The position numbers were made by a program, and so were the translations under genes. Positions 24,737 through 32,243 of a stretch of 64,000 nt of DNA are shown here, piece after piece. The stretch spans positions 1-64,000 of the forward strand of contig NZ_JAGGOK010000037.1 of assembly GCF_018614615.1 (NCBI RefSeq). The letters are read 5' to 3'. The DNA comes from Streptomyces sp. ISL-100. Lineage in GTDB: Bacteria; Actinomycetota; Actinomycetes; Streptomycetales; Streptomycetaceae. The notes beneath the pieces were generated by a model. It had not been told where the DNA came from. It searched no databases and saw nothing but the letters and a program-made list of their open reading frames with translations. Positions within the stretch are counted from its first letter, which is position 1. Each line of letters begins with the position of its first letter.

Positions 24737-25083
24737 TACCGGGAACCTTCCTTGCTGCTGACGACCACGGTGATGTGGCTGGTCCGCTTGCGGATCCGGT
24801 AGGCACGGCCCTGAGCACGCGGACGGAACCGCTTCAGGGTCGGGCCCTCGTCGACGTACGCCTCGCTGATGACCAGCGAGGAAGCGTCCGAGTGGTCGTA
24901 GTTGTGCGCGGCGTTGGCGATGGCGCTGTCAAGCACCTTGCCGACCGGCACGCTCGCGGCCTGCGCGGCGAAACGCAGGACCGCCTGAGCCTCCGTGGCA
25001 TCCATGCCACGGATAAGGTCCACCACGCGGCGGGCCTTCATGGGCGTGACGCGGATGTACCGCGCCTGGGCCCTGGCTTCCAT
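24736..25083 (-). CDS. rplV: 50S ribosomal protein L22
   Basis: Tunnel protein, 115 aa from MEARAQARYIRVTPMKARRV. RFRPRAQGRAYRIRKRTSHI is the conserved end. The ATG at 25081-25083 has GAAGGG 7 nt upstream; an ATG 24 bp upstream (MNDTEGTT) is possible but has a poor ribosome site. Confidence 0.97.
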   Translation of the reverse strand: MEARAQARYIRVTPMKARRVVDLIRGMDATEAQAVLRFAAQAASVPVGKVLDSAIANAAHNYDHSDASSLVISEAYVDEGPTLKRFRPRAQGRAYRIRKRTSHITVVVSSKEGSR

Positions 25084-25124
25084 GGTTGTCCCTTCGGTGT
25101 CGTTCATAGTCTTCGCACCCCGCC

Positions 25125-25406
25125 TTAGCGGCGCTTCGACTTGCGGTCGTCCTTGACGTGGCCGCGGAAGGTGCGGGTCGGCGCAAACTCGCCGAGCTTG
25201 TGGCCGACCATCGACTCGGTGACGAACACCGGGACGTGAATCTTGCCGTTGTGCACCGCGATCGTGTGTCCCAGCATGGCCGGGATGATCATCGAGCGCC
25301 GGGACCAGGTCTTGATGACGTTCTTGGAGCCTGCCTCGTTCTGTACGTCCACCTTCTTGATGAGGTGTCCGTCGACGAAGGGCCCCTTCTTGAGACTGCG
25401 CGGCAT
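25125..25406 (-). CDS. rpsS: 30S ribosomal protein S19
   Basis: Head protein of 93 aa, MPRSLKKGPFVDGHLIKKVD and GHKLGEFAPTRTFRGHVKDD. It follows rplB by 12 bp. Confidence 0.99.
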   Translation of the reverse strand: MPRSLKKGPFVDGHLIKKVDVQNEAGSKNVIKTWSRRSMIIPAMLGHTIAVHNGKIHVPVFVTESMVGHKLGEFAPTRTFRGHVKDDRKSKRR

Positions 25407-25418
25407 CTAAACCCGCTC

Positions 25419-26255
25419 CTAGCGCTTCTTGTTCGACTTGCGGCGGCGGACGATGTACTTGCTCGATGCCTTCTTCGGCGAGCGAGTACGACCTTCCTTC
25501 TGACCCCACGGGCTGACCGGGTGACGACCACCGGAAGTCTTGCCCTCACCACCACCGTGCGGGTGGTCAACGGGGTTCATCGCGACACCACGAACGGTCG
25601 GGCGGACGCCCTTCCAACGCATACGGCCGGCCTTGCCCCAGTTGATGTTCGACTGCTCGGCGTTGCCGACCTCGCCAATCGTGGCGCGGCAGCGGGCGTC
25701 GACCAGGCGGATCTCACCGGAAGGCATACGAAGGTGGGCCATCGTGCCCTCCTTCGCCAGCAGCTGCACGGAGGCACCCGCGGAACGGGCGAACTTCGCG
25801 CCGCCGCCGGGCCGCAGCTCGATGGCGTGGATGGTCGTACCGACCGGGATGTTGCGCAGCGCCAGGTTGTTGCCGGGCTTGATGTCGGCGCCAGGGCCGT
25901 TCTCAATCCGGTCACCCTGCGTGAGCCCACGCGGTGCGATGATGTAGCGCTTCTCGCCGTCTGCGTAGTGCAGGAGCGCGATGCGCGCGGTGCGGTTCGG
26001 GTCGTACTCGATGTGCGCGACCTTGGCCGGCACGCCGTCCTTGTCGTGACGACGGAAGTCGATCACGCGGTAGGCGCGCTTGTGTCCGCCACCCTGGTGG
26101 CGAACGGTGATCCGACCGGCGTTGTTACGGCCGCCCTTGCTGTGCAGGGGGCGGACCAGCGACTTCTCCGGCGTGGACCGCGTGATCTCGACAAAGTCGG
26201 CGACGGAGGAGCCACGGCGGCCCGGCGTCGTCGGCTTGTACTTGCGGATTCCCAT
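25419..26255 (-). CDS. rplB: 50S ribosomal protein L2
   Basis: Core 23S rRNA-binding protein of 278 aa, needed for subunit association and peptidyl-transfer. It has MGIRKYKPTTPGRRGSSVAD and the hallmark VRGVAMNPVDHPHGGGEGKT with the catalytic-region His. Confidence 0.99.
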   Translation of the reverse strand: MGIRKYKPTTPGRRGSSVADFVEITRSTPEKSLVRPLHSKGGRNNAGRITVRHQGGGHKRAYRVIDFRRHDKDGVPAKVAHIEYDPNRTARIALLHYADGEKRYIIAPRGLTQGDRIENGPGADIKPGNNLALRNIPVGTTIHAIELRPGGGAKFARSAGASVQLLAKEGTMAHLRMPSGEIRLVDARCRATIGEVGNAEQSNINWGKAGRMRWKGVRPTVRGVAMNPVDHPHGGGEGKTSGGRHPVSPWGQKEGRTRSPKKASSKYIVRRRKSNKKR

Positions 26256-26294
26256 TTCTCAGTCCTCGTCCGATTCCGGACGACTCGACCTCCG

Positions 26295-26618
26295 TCAGGA
26301 GGTCGGGCCGCCGAAGATGTCGATACGGTCGCCCTCGGCGAGGGTCACGATGGCGCGCTTGGTGTCAGCGCGCTTGCCGAAGCCGGTCTTGGTGCGCTTG
26401 CGCTTGCCCTGCCGGTTGATCGTGTTGACACCGGTGACCTTGACCCCGAAGACCGCCTGGACGGCCTGCTTGATCTGGGTCTTGTTGGTGCCGGGCGCGA
26501 CGATGAACGTGTACTTGTTCTCGTCGAGCAGCGCGTAGCTCTTCTCGGATACAACCGGCTTGACGAGGACGTCGCGCGGGTCCGTGAAGGTCTTGCTGGT
26601 TACGGTCGCCTCAGCCAT
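26295..26618 (-). CDS. rplW: 50S ribosomal protein L23
   Basis: Exit-tunnel docking site for trigger factor and SRP, 107 aa. KPVVSEKSYALLDENKYTFI and TKTGFGKRADTKRAIVTLAE are present. The ATG overlaps the rplD stop by one base. Confidence 0.98.
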   Translation of the reverse strand: MAEATVTSKTFTDPRDVLVKPVVSEKSYALLDENKYTFIVAPGTNKTQIKQAVQAVFGVKVTGVNTINRQGKRKRTKTGFGKRADTKRAIVTLAEGDRIDIFGGPTS

Positions 26619-27274
26619 CAGACGTCGCTCCCTTCGGTCTCATCGGCCTTGGTGGGGCCAGACACGAAAGACTCGAAAGCAGCCTTGGTGAAGACCACGT
26701 CGTCAGAGACGAGCACGTCGTACGTGTTCAGCTGGCCCGGCTCCAGGAGGTGCACCTGGGGCAGGTTGCGGGCGGAGAGCCACGCGGCCTCGTCCGAACG
26801 CTCGGCGACCAGGAGCACGTGCTTGCGCTCGCTGACCTTGCCCAGCAGGGACTTCGCGGCCTTCGTGGACACAACCGCACCCTCGACCACGTCGGAGACG
26901 ACGTGGATGCGAGCGTTACGGGCCCGGTCGGTGAGGGCGCCACGCAGAGCGGCGGCCTTCATCTTCTTGGGCGTGCGCTGCGAGTAGTCACGCGGCTGCG
27001 GGCCGTGTACGACGCCACCGCCTGCGAACTGCGGGGCGCGGGTCGAACCCTGACGGGCGCGGCCGGTGCCCTTCTGGCGGTAGGGCTTCCTGCCGCCACC
27101 ACGGACTTCGCCGCGACGCTTGGTCTTGTGCGTGCCCTGACGGGCAGCAGCCAGCTGTGCGACAACGACCTGGTGGATCAGCGGAATGCTGACCTTGGCG
27201 TCGAAGATCTCCGCGGGGAGTTCGACGGTACCGGCCTTGTCGCCTGCCGGCGTAAGGATGTCAATGGTGCTCAT
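26618..27274 (-). CDS. rplD: 50S ribosomal protein L4
   Basis: Tunnel-wall protein of 218 aa, starting MSTIDILTPAGDKAGTVELP. The basic loop RGGGRKPYRQKGTGRARQGS is the conserved tunnel extension. The ATG at 27272-27274 has GAGGAACCG upstream. E. coli L4 attenuates the S10 operon; no such leader was recognised here. Confidence 0.98.
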   Translation of the reverse strand: MSTIDILTPAGDKAGTVELPAEIFDAKVSIPLIHQVVVAQLAAARQGTHKTKRRGEVRGGGRKPYRQKGTGRARQGSTRAPQFAGGGVVHGPQPRDYSQRTPKKMKAAALRGALTDRARNARIHVVSDVVEGAVVSTKAAKSLLGKVSERKHVLLVAERSDEAAWLSARNLPQVHLLEPGQLNTYDVLVSDDVVFTKAAFESFVSGPTKADETEGSDV

Positions 27275-27281
27275 CGGTTCC

Positions 27282-27926
27282 TCAAACCCCCTTGGCCGCG
27301 GTACGGACCAGGACGAGGCCACCGTTGGGGCCGGGGACGGCGCCCTTGATGAGCAGCAGACCCTTCTCGGCGTCAACGGCGTGGACGGTCAGGTTCTGGG
27401 TGGTGACCCGCTCGTTGCCCATACGACCCGCCATGCGCATGCCCTTGAAGACACGGCCGGGGGTGGCACAGCCACCGATGGAACCAGGCTTACGGTGCAC
27501 GCGGTGGGCACCGTGGGACGCCTTGCCACCGGCGAAGTTGTGACGCTTCATGACACCGGCGAAGCCCTTGCCCTTGCTCTTGCCCGTGACGTCAACCTTG
27601 ACGCCGGACTCGAACACCTCGGCAGTGATCTCCTGGCCGAGCGTGTACTCGCTGGCGTCGGAGGTACGGAGCTCCACCAGGTGGCGGCGCGGGGTCACGT
27701 CGGCCTTGGCGAAGTGGCCCTTGAGGGGCTTGTTCACCTTGCGAGGGTCGATCTCGCCGAAGGCGATCTGGACCGACTCGTAGCCGTCGGAGTCATTCGT
27801 GCGGACCTGGGTCACGACATTCGGCCCGGCCTTGACGACGGTCACCGGGACAACCCGGTTGTTCTCGTCCCAGACCTGGGTCATGCCGAGCTTCTCGCCC
27901 AGGATTCCCTTAATCTGCTTAGCCAT
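27282..27926 (-). CDS. rplC: 50S ribosomal protein L3
   Basis: Assembly-initiator protein of 214 aa, MAKQIKGILGEKLGMTQVWD. The central finger HRKPGSIGGCATPGRVFKGM reaches the peptidyl-transferase centre and includes the Gln-methylation-site region of the family. It lies 11 bp after rpsJ. Confidence 0.98.
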   Translation of the reverse strand: MAKQIKGILGEKLGMTQVWDENNRVVPVTVVKAGPNVVTQVRTNDSDGYESVQIAFGEIDPRKVNKPLKGHFAKADVTPRRHLVELRTSDASEYTLGQEITAEVFESGVKVDVTGKSKGKGFAGVMKRHNFAGGKASHGAHRVHRKPGSIGGCATPGRVFKGMRMAGRMGNERVTTQNLTVHAVDAEKGLLLIKGAVPGPNGGLVLVRTAAKGV

Positions 27927-27937
27927 CTCCGCGCCCC

Positions 27938-28246
27938 TCAGAGCTTGATCTCGATGTCAACGCCGGCCGGAAGGTCCAGGCGCATCAGCGAGTCAACGGT
28001 CTTGGGGGTGGGGTCGAGGATGTCGATGAGGCGCTTGTGCGTGCGCATCTCGAAGTGCTCGCGAGAATCCTTGTACTTGTGCGGCGACTTGATGACGCAG
28101 TACACGTTCTTCTCTGTGGGCAGCGGCACCGGGCCTGCGACCGACGCACCAGTGCGAGTCACCGTCTCGACGATCTTCTTCGCCGAAGAGTCGATGACCT
28201 CGTGGTCGTAGGCCTTGAGCCGGATGCGGATCTTCTGTCCCGCCAT
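27938..28246 (-). CDS. rpsJ: 30S ribosomal protein S10
   Basis: Small-subunit head protein and NusE partner in antitermination, 102 aa. MAGQKIRIRLKAYDHEVIDS and the FEMRTHKRLIDILDPTPKTV loop are typical. It is the first gene of the S10 operon, with a long leader. Confidence 0.99.
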   Translation of the reverse strand: MAGQKIRIRLKAYDHEVIDSSAKKIVETVTRTGASVAGPVPLPTEKNVYCVIKSPHKYKDSREHFEMRTHKRLIDILDPTPKTVDSLMRLDLPAGVDIEIKL

Positions 28247-28316
28247 GGCTACCTAGTAGTCCTGTTCTCTCGTAACGCTCTGGGACCCGTGGATTGTCTG
28301 GGAAAGCACCGCTCTG

Positions 28317-28343
28317 CTCCGACCCACGCGGTCGGGCGTGTCG
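28317..28343 (-). promoter_or_regulatory. 27-bp rpsJ leader element shared with rpsL
   Basis: Matches 41187-41213 in 26 of 27 positions and lies on the same strand about 70 nt before the start codon. It contains the small hairpin CCGACC-gcgtg-GGTCGG in sense RNA. Its function is unknown. Confidence 0.7.
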
Positions 28344-28633
28344 CATCCTCGCCACGTAGAAATCCCGAAGGTTTTCCCTGCAGTAGGGGATGCGGTCCGC
28401 GACCGCGAGCCGGGGGCAGAACACCCACCGGGCGCCTGGTATCAGCCCCGCTGACGCTTCCCGAAAGATTCCCGTACGTCCGCCCCAGCGCTGCCCTGAG
28501 GGGCAGTTAAGGCGACGAGTACTGTGGGACTCGCTTCCGGTCCTCCCGACGGGAGGCGCGCAGCATCGGCACTCAACCGAGCAACCCCGACAGTCTGCCA
28601 TACGGGGCACAGCCCGCGCCAATCGGGCGCAGA

Positions 28634-28661
28634 AGATTACCCCGTGCGCGACGCACGTCAA
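28634..28661 (-). promoter_or_regulatory. Sigma-70-like promoter for the S10 operon
   Basis: TTGACG and TAATCT on the minus strand are separated by 16 bp. The predicted transcript has a leader of about 380 nt before rpsJ. Confidence 0.65.
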
Positions 28662-28766
28662 ACCGCACCGCCGTCCGGGCGCGCCGCACACGCCGTCCAC
28701 CCGTGCGGGTGAAGGACCCCCCGTACGGCGGCACGAGCGGCAATCGCCTCTCTAGCGTCATATGCC

Positions 28767-29570
28767 ATGGTCACTTCTTCGCATGAGGCTATGCACCGCA
28801 TCCTCCAGGAGGCACCGGGTGCCTTCACCCGCACCTTCCGGGCACTCGACCTCCCCTTCGACGACCCCGTCGCCGTCACCCTGCTCCCAACCGACCGCGT
28901 GGACGCACTGCTGCGCTTCGACACCGCCGACCCGGCCAGCAGCTTTCTGCTGGCGGTCCAGGCCCAGGAGAAGGAGGACCCGGCGAGGCGTGCAAGCTGG
29001 GTCTACTCCCTGACCCGCCTCAATGTCGAGTACGGCGTTCCGCCGGTACTTCTCGTCGTGTGCCAGGACAGGAACACCGCAGCCTGGGCTGCCGAACCGG
29101 TCGACATCGGCCTCCCGCAGTGGCCGGCCCTGACGATGCGCCCCTTGGTCCTGGGCCCGCACAACGTCCCGGCCCTCACCGACCCCGCCGCAGCCGCCCG
29201 CGACATCCTCCTGGCCACGCTCTCCGCGATCACCCACGGCAAGGCCCCGGAGGCCGACGCCGTGCTGAAAGCGCTGGCCGCTGGGTTGAGGGCCGTGGAC
29301 CGAGACACCGCGAGCATCGTCATCGAACTCGCAGAACTGGGCCTGGGCACCGCCCCGGCAGCTCAGATCTGGAGGGACCTGATGGTCATCGAGGGCCGGC
29401 TAGAGGCGCGGACGGAGGACATCCTGCTAATGCTCACCCGGCGCGGCATCGAGATCCCCGACAACGCCCGCCACCGCATCACCAGCTGTACCGACCTCGA
29501 CACTCTCAGCGCCTGGCTCACCCGCACCCTCACCGCCACCTCCGCTGAGGACCTTTTCGCAGACGACTGA
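28767..29570 (+). CDS. Streptomyces family protein resembling Rpn/PD-(D/E)XK nucleases, probably inactive
   Basis: A 267-aa protein starting MVTSSHEAMHRILQEAPGAF. It belongs, from memory of the family, to a large Streptomyces group with SW..(Y) blocks and FLLAVEAQ-type motifs that resemble Rpn/YhgA PD-(D/E)XK folds. Here LLRFDTAD carries the Asp, but the following motif reads FLLAVQAQEKED, with Gln65 where Glu is expected. The spacer between LLPTD and RVDALLRFD also looks shorter than in relatives. A TAGCGT box ends 8 nt before the ATG. The family placement is moderate; loss of catalysis is inference. Confidence 0.6.
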   Translation: MVTSSHEAMHRILQEAPGAFTRTFRALDLPFDDPVAVTLLPTDRVDALLRFDTADPASSFLLAVQAQEKEDPARRASWVYSLTRLNVEYGVPPVLLVVCQDRNTAAWAAEPVDIGLPQWPALTMRPLVLGPHNVPALTDPAAAARDILLATLSAITHGKAPEADAVLKALAAGLRAVDRDTASIVIELAELGLGTAPAAQIWRDLMVIEGRLEARTEDILLMLTRRGIEIPDNARHRITSCTDLDTLSAWLTRTLTATSAEDLFADD

Positions 29571-29589
29571 CGGCCCCTAAGCGCCTCCG

Positions 29590-29622
29590 AGCCCCTGCCC
29601 TCGGTCAAACAGGGCAGGGGCT
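29590..29622. terminator. Bidirectional hairpin terminator
   Basis: A perfect 12-bp stem (agcccctgccct, agggcaggggct) lies between the convergent genes ending at 29570 and 29635. Confidence 0.75.
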
Positions 29623-29634
29623 CGGGCGTGCGAG

Positions 29635-29895
29635 TCAGCTCGTGGACGCGTACGCCACGAAGTCGGCCCAGGCGTCGGGCGCGAACCCGAGCTGTGGGCC
29701 GCGCACGTTCTTGGAGTCGCGGACGTGGACGGTGCCGCAGCCTGCCGCGATCTCGACGCAGTCGTTGCTATCGCTGGCGCTGTAGCTGCTCTTGGTCCAC
29801 GCAACCTCGACGCAGTTGGGGCCGTCATTGGTGCTGTGGCTGCTCTTGCTCCACTCCAGCGCGGAGGCGTCCCCGGCAGAGGGCTTAAGAGTCAT
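29635..29895 (-). CDS. DUF397 domain protein
   Basis: A small 86-aa protein with two copies of the DUF397 N-terminal motif: LEWSKSSHSTNDGPNCVEVA and WTKSSYSASDSNDCVEIA, then VRDSKNVRGPQLGFAPDAWA. Its ATG overlaps the stop of the upstream XRE gene by 4 bases (ATGA), so it is translationally coupled. DUF397 proteins are habitual small partners of XRE/DUF5753 regulators in Streptomyces (BldB-like systems); the molecular role is not settled. Confidence 0.88.
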   Translation of the reverse strand: MTLKPSAGDASALEWSKSSHSTNDGPNCVEVAWTKSSYSASDSNDCVEIAAGCGTVHVRDSKNVRGPQLGFAPDAWADFVAYASTS

Positions 29896-30761
29896 GTCTC
29901 ATCCCGCACTTTCTCGATGAAGGCCAGCGACTCCCGTGGGCTAAGAGCCTGGGCCCGGATGATCCCATACCGAAGTTCAAGGATTTGGATCTGTTTCGGA
30001 TCGGGGACCATGCGGCTCATCAGCTGCGCCTCCGAGTAGCCCACCGCTGAACCGTCCCCGAACTTCAACACCTGAAGCTGACCGGCCATTCCTGCATGGT
30101 CGTCGCGATCCGTCGGCATCACCTGCATCTCAACGTTCCGCAACTGGGCGACTTCCAGGAGTCGTTCGAGCTGTCGGCGCAGCACCAATCTGCCCCCGAT
30201 CGGACGCCGAAGCGTCACCTCTTCCTGCACGAAGGTGAGGGCCGGGGCGGGCGACCGGTCGAAGATCACCCTTCTTGCCATACGAGCTTCCACCTGCCGG
30301 TCCAACTCATCCACGGAGTACGCGGGCCGCCGCATGTCGAACAGCGCCCGCGCGTACTCCTCCGTCTGCAACAGGCCGTGCATGTTGTGGTTGCCGTACG
30401 CGCCGAGCTCGACCGCTTCCGCCTCCAGTTTCGCCAGATCACGGACCTTCTTCGGGTACCGCGCCTCCTCCACGTCCTTCTTCATCGCGGAGATCTTGCC
30501 GCCCGCGCCCAGGACCTCGTCCGCGCGGTCCAGGTACTCCGGCTTGGGGATGCGCCGGCCGCGTTCCACCGCCGAGACCATTTCCTCGCCGTACCCGATC
30601 GCCGCACCAAACTCGACCTGCCGCAGACCCGCAGCCTCGCGCCAGAGCTTGAGCTGGCGGCTCACCGCCTTGAGCACCGCACCGGAGTCGTCCTCCAGGC
30701 CCGTGTCCCAGCCGGGGCCGTCCGCCCCGTCCGTCGTGTAGTCCGTACTGTCGCCGCCCAT
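29892..30761 (-). CDS. XRE-family helix-turn-helix regulator with DUF5753 domain
   Basis: A 289-aa protein. The HTH lies at about residues 35-90 (VSRQLKLWREAAGLRQVEFG then IGYGEEMVSAVERGRRIPKP). The DUF5753 ligand or partner domain follows (LLQTEEYARALFDMRRP, IFDRSPAPALTFVQEEVTLR, VQVMP-like MQVMPTDRDDHAGMAGQLQV). The ATG at 30759-30761 is preceded by GGAGGTG, so the longer open frame is rejected. It is operonic with DUF397 and divergent from the ATPase at 30876. Confidence 0.9.
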   Translation of the reverse strand: MGGDSTDYTTDGADGPGWDTGLEDDSGAVLKAVSRQLKLWREAAGLRQVEFGAAIGYGEEMVSAVERGRRIPKPEYLDRADEVLGAGGKISAMKKDVEEARYPKKVRDLAKLEAEAVELGAYGNHNMHGLLQTEEYARALFDMRRPAYSVDELDRQVEARMARRVIFDRSPAPALTFVQEEVTLRRPIGGRLVLRRQLERLLEVAQLRNVEMQVMPTDRDDHAGMAGQLQVLKFGDGSAVGYSEAQLMSRMVPDPKQIQILELRYGIIRAQALSPRESLAFIEKVRDET

Positions 30762-30875
30762 ACCGACACCCACCTCCGACGTGCCCGCGCGCCCGACGCC
30801 TCGTACGGGCCGGACAGGACCGGGCCGCGACCGGACAGTCACTGTCCGTATATGCGTCGTCGCTGTTCAGCGTAG

Positions 30876-31316
30876 ATGCGTCCCGCCACGCTGGGTGATG
30901 TGAATCGAGAAATCACCCAAACCCATGCCGGAACGCGGCAGTACGCCGTCCAGCTCTCCGCCACCCGCCGGGGCGCCCGGCTCGCGCGGTTGCTCGCGAC
31001 CGAGCAACTGCGCTCCTGGGGCCTCCCGTTGGAGAACGCCGCCCTTGTCGTCGCCGAGCTGGCTACGAACGCCACGACTCACGGCCGCGTGCCGGGGCGG
31101 GACTTCCGGCTCACGCTCACCGTCACCGCCACCGACACACTCCGTATCGAGGTGACCGACGCACGCGGTGATCGGCTGCCGGCGGCTCAGGCGCCCGGCG
31201 ACGGAGAGTCGGGGCGCGGGCTGCTGCTCGTCGACGCGCTCGCGGACCGCTGGGGAGTTGCGTCCGGGCCGCTGCCCTGCAAGACGGTGTGGGCCGAGAT
31301 CAGTTTCGTGCGCTGA
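30876..31316 (+). CDS. ATP-binding protein of the anti-sigma (RsbW/SpoIIAB-like) HATPase family
   Basis: A 146-aa GHKL-type ATPase domain alone. The N box is AALVVAELATNATTHGR, the G1 box EVTDARGDRLP and the G2 box GRGLLLVDALADRWG. Such stand-alone HATPase proteins are abundant in Streptomyces next to XRE/DUF397 genes. No partner sigma factor is nearby. The start is uncertain: ATG 30876 or GTG 30900 (VNREITQT). Confidence 0.82.
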   Translation: MRPATLGDVNREITQTHAGTRQYAVQLSATRRGARLARLLATEQLRSWGLPLENAALVVAELATNATTHGRVPGRDFRLTLTVTATDTLRIEVTDARGDRLPAAQAPGDGESGRGLLLVDALADRWGVASGPLPCKTVWAEISFVR

Positions 31317-31356
31317 CTCGTTCCCTCTGCCACCGGCGGCGCGAGGGGCTGGCGGC

Positions 31357-31362
31357 TAAGCT
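31357..31362 (+). promoter_or_regulatory. Putative -10 box for the vapB-like antitoxin
   Basis: TAAGCT ends 6 nt before the ATG, fitting a leaderless transcript. The -35 is not evident. Confidence 0.35.
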
Positions 31363-31368
31363 CGACGT

Positions 31369-31623
31369 ATGAGCGTGGCCTCCGACCACTATCCAGAACT
31401 GCACCGCCTGATTGACAGGCTGCGACCAGAGCAGGCCGAGGCGGTGCGGTCCGTGGTGCTGCAACTCGTCGTCGACAACACACCAGCGCCCGAACCTGCC
31501 GCGCCCACCGAAGCCCAGCGACGCCGACGGCTTTCCTTCGGTGGGGCCATCGAGGCAGAGCCGGATCTGGCGACGCGCTCATCCGACATTCTCCGCGAGG
31601 AGCTGGGCGGCACCGATCAGTGA
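31369..31623 (+). CDS. VapB-like antitoxin
   Basis: An 84-aa acidic protein, MSVASDHYPELHRLIDRLRP, ending FGGAIEAEPDLATRSSDILR-EELGG. The C-terminal toxin-binding-type helix and the coupled PIN gene identify it as an antitoxin of the VapBC kind. The stop overlaps the GTG of the toxin remnant. It appears intact. Its N-terminal DNA-binding fold is not a clear match to a named antitoxin family. Confidence 0.7.
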   Translation: MSVASDHYPELHRLIDRLRPEQAEAVRSVVLQLVVDNTPAPEPAAPTEAQRRRRLSFGGAIEAEPDLATRSSDILREELGGTDQ

Positions 31624-31962
31624 TCATCTGCGACACGGGGCCGATCGTCGCCGCGTTCAACTCCAAGGACGCCCGCCACTCGGGGCTACCTCCTGGCAAC
31701 ACGCGGCGGCACACGAGCTGAAGCGATGTTTCTGCGCGCCCTGGCATCCGATGAGCTGCGTCTCGTCCCGCTAATGTGTGAAGACCTCTCGCGCATGGTC
31801 GACCTGGTCGAGCAGTACGCCGATCTCCCGCTCGGAGCGGCCGACGCGTCGGTGATCGCGGTTGCCGAGCGACTGAGAGCGAGCGACATCGCCACCATCG
31901 ATCTGCGGCACTTTCGTATCGTGCGCCCCCGGCATGTCAGCGCGCTCACGCTGCTTCCTTGA
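31620..31962 (+). pseudogene. VapC-like PIN-domain toxin, internally deleted and frameshifted
   Basis: The first part reads VIICDTGPIVAAFNSKDARH in the frame of the GTG at 31620, the N-terminal PIN strand with its catalytic Asp. From 31681 the similarity continues in another frame as RGYLLATRGGTRAEAMFLRA and then MVDLVEQYADLPLGAADASV through IDLRHFRIVRPRHVSALTLL. The GYLL block in intact relatives is separated from the first block by ~25-30 residues (usually containing VPxxVVAEV), missing here. So an out-of-frame deletion near 31678-31683 removed roughly 75-90 bp. The first frame stops at about 31720. A short product from ATG 31726 is possible but would lack the first active-site Asp. Confidence 0.82.
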
Positions 31963-31980
31963 GCACTCGCGGACTTCTGG

Positions 31981-32008
31981 ACCGGGTCGCGGTGTGCCGC
32001 GACCCGGT
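31981..32008 (+). terminator. Hairpin after the vapBC remnant
   Basis: A perfect 12-bp stem (accgggtcgcgg, ccgcgacccggt) with a 4-nt loop lies 18 bp after the toxin stop. Confidence 0.65.
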
Positions 32009-32243
32009 GGGCCGCGTCGTGGGGCGGCGCGACATCTAAAACTTTCAATCCGGCGGAGCAAAAGACCCTTCCCAACCCCACCAGCCTCCCGTCACCCACA
32101 CGGGTGGCGTTCGCCAACTGGGCTGGCTTCGCTGCCGGTTGCCTGGCATATGCTCGCCCCGACAACCACAGACATGCGACGGCCCCCGCCGGGACTGGCA
32201 TCCCGAACGAGGGCCTGACCAACGAGGAAGAAGCAGCTTCCCG

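Larger units (their letters stand above)
28247..28766. other. Intergenic region between rpsJ and the accessory interval
   Basis: This 520-bp region has no convincing gene. It holds the conserved leader element at 28317-28343, a sigma-70-like promoter for rpsJ at 28634-28661, and a -10-like box for the plus-strand gene at 28753-28758. Confidence 0.65.
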
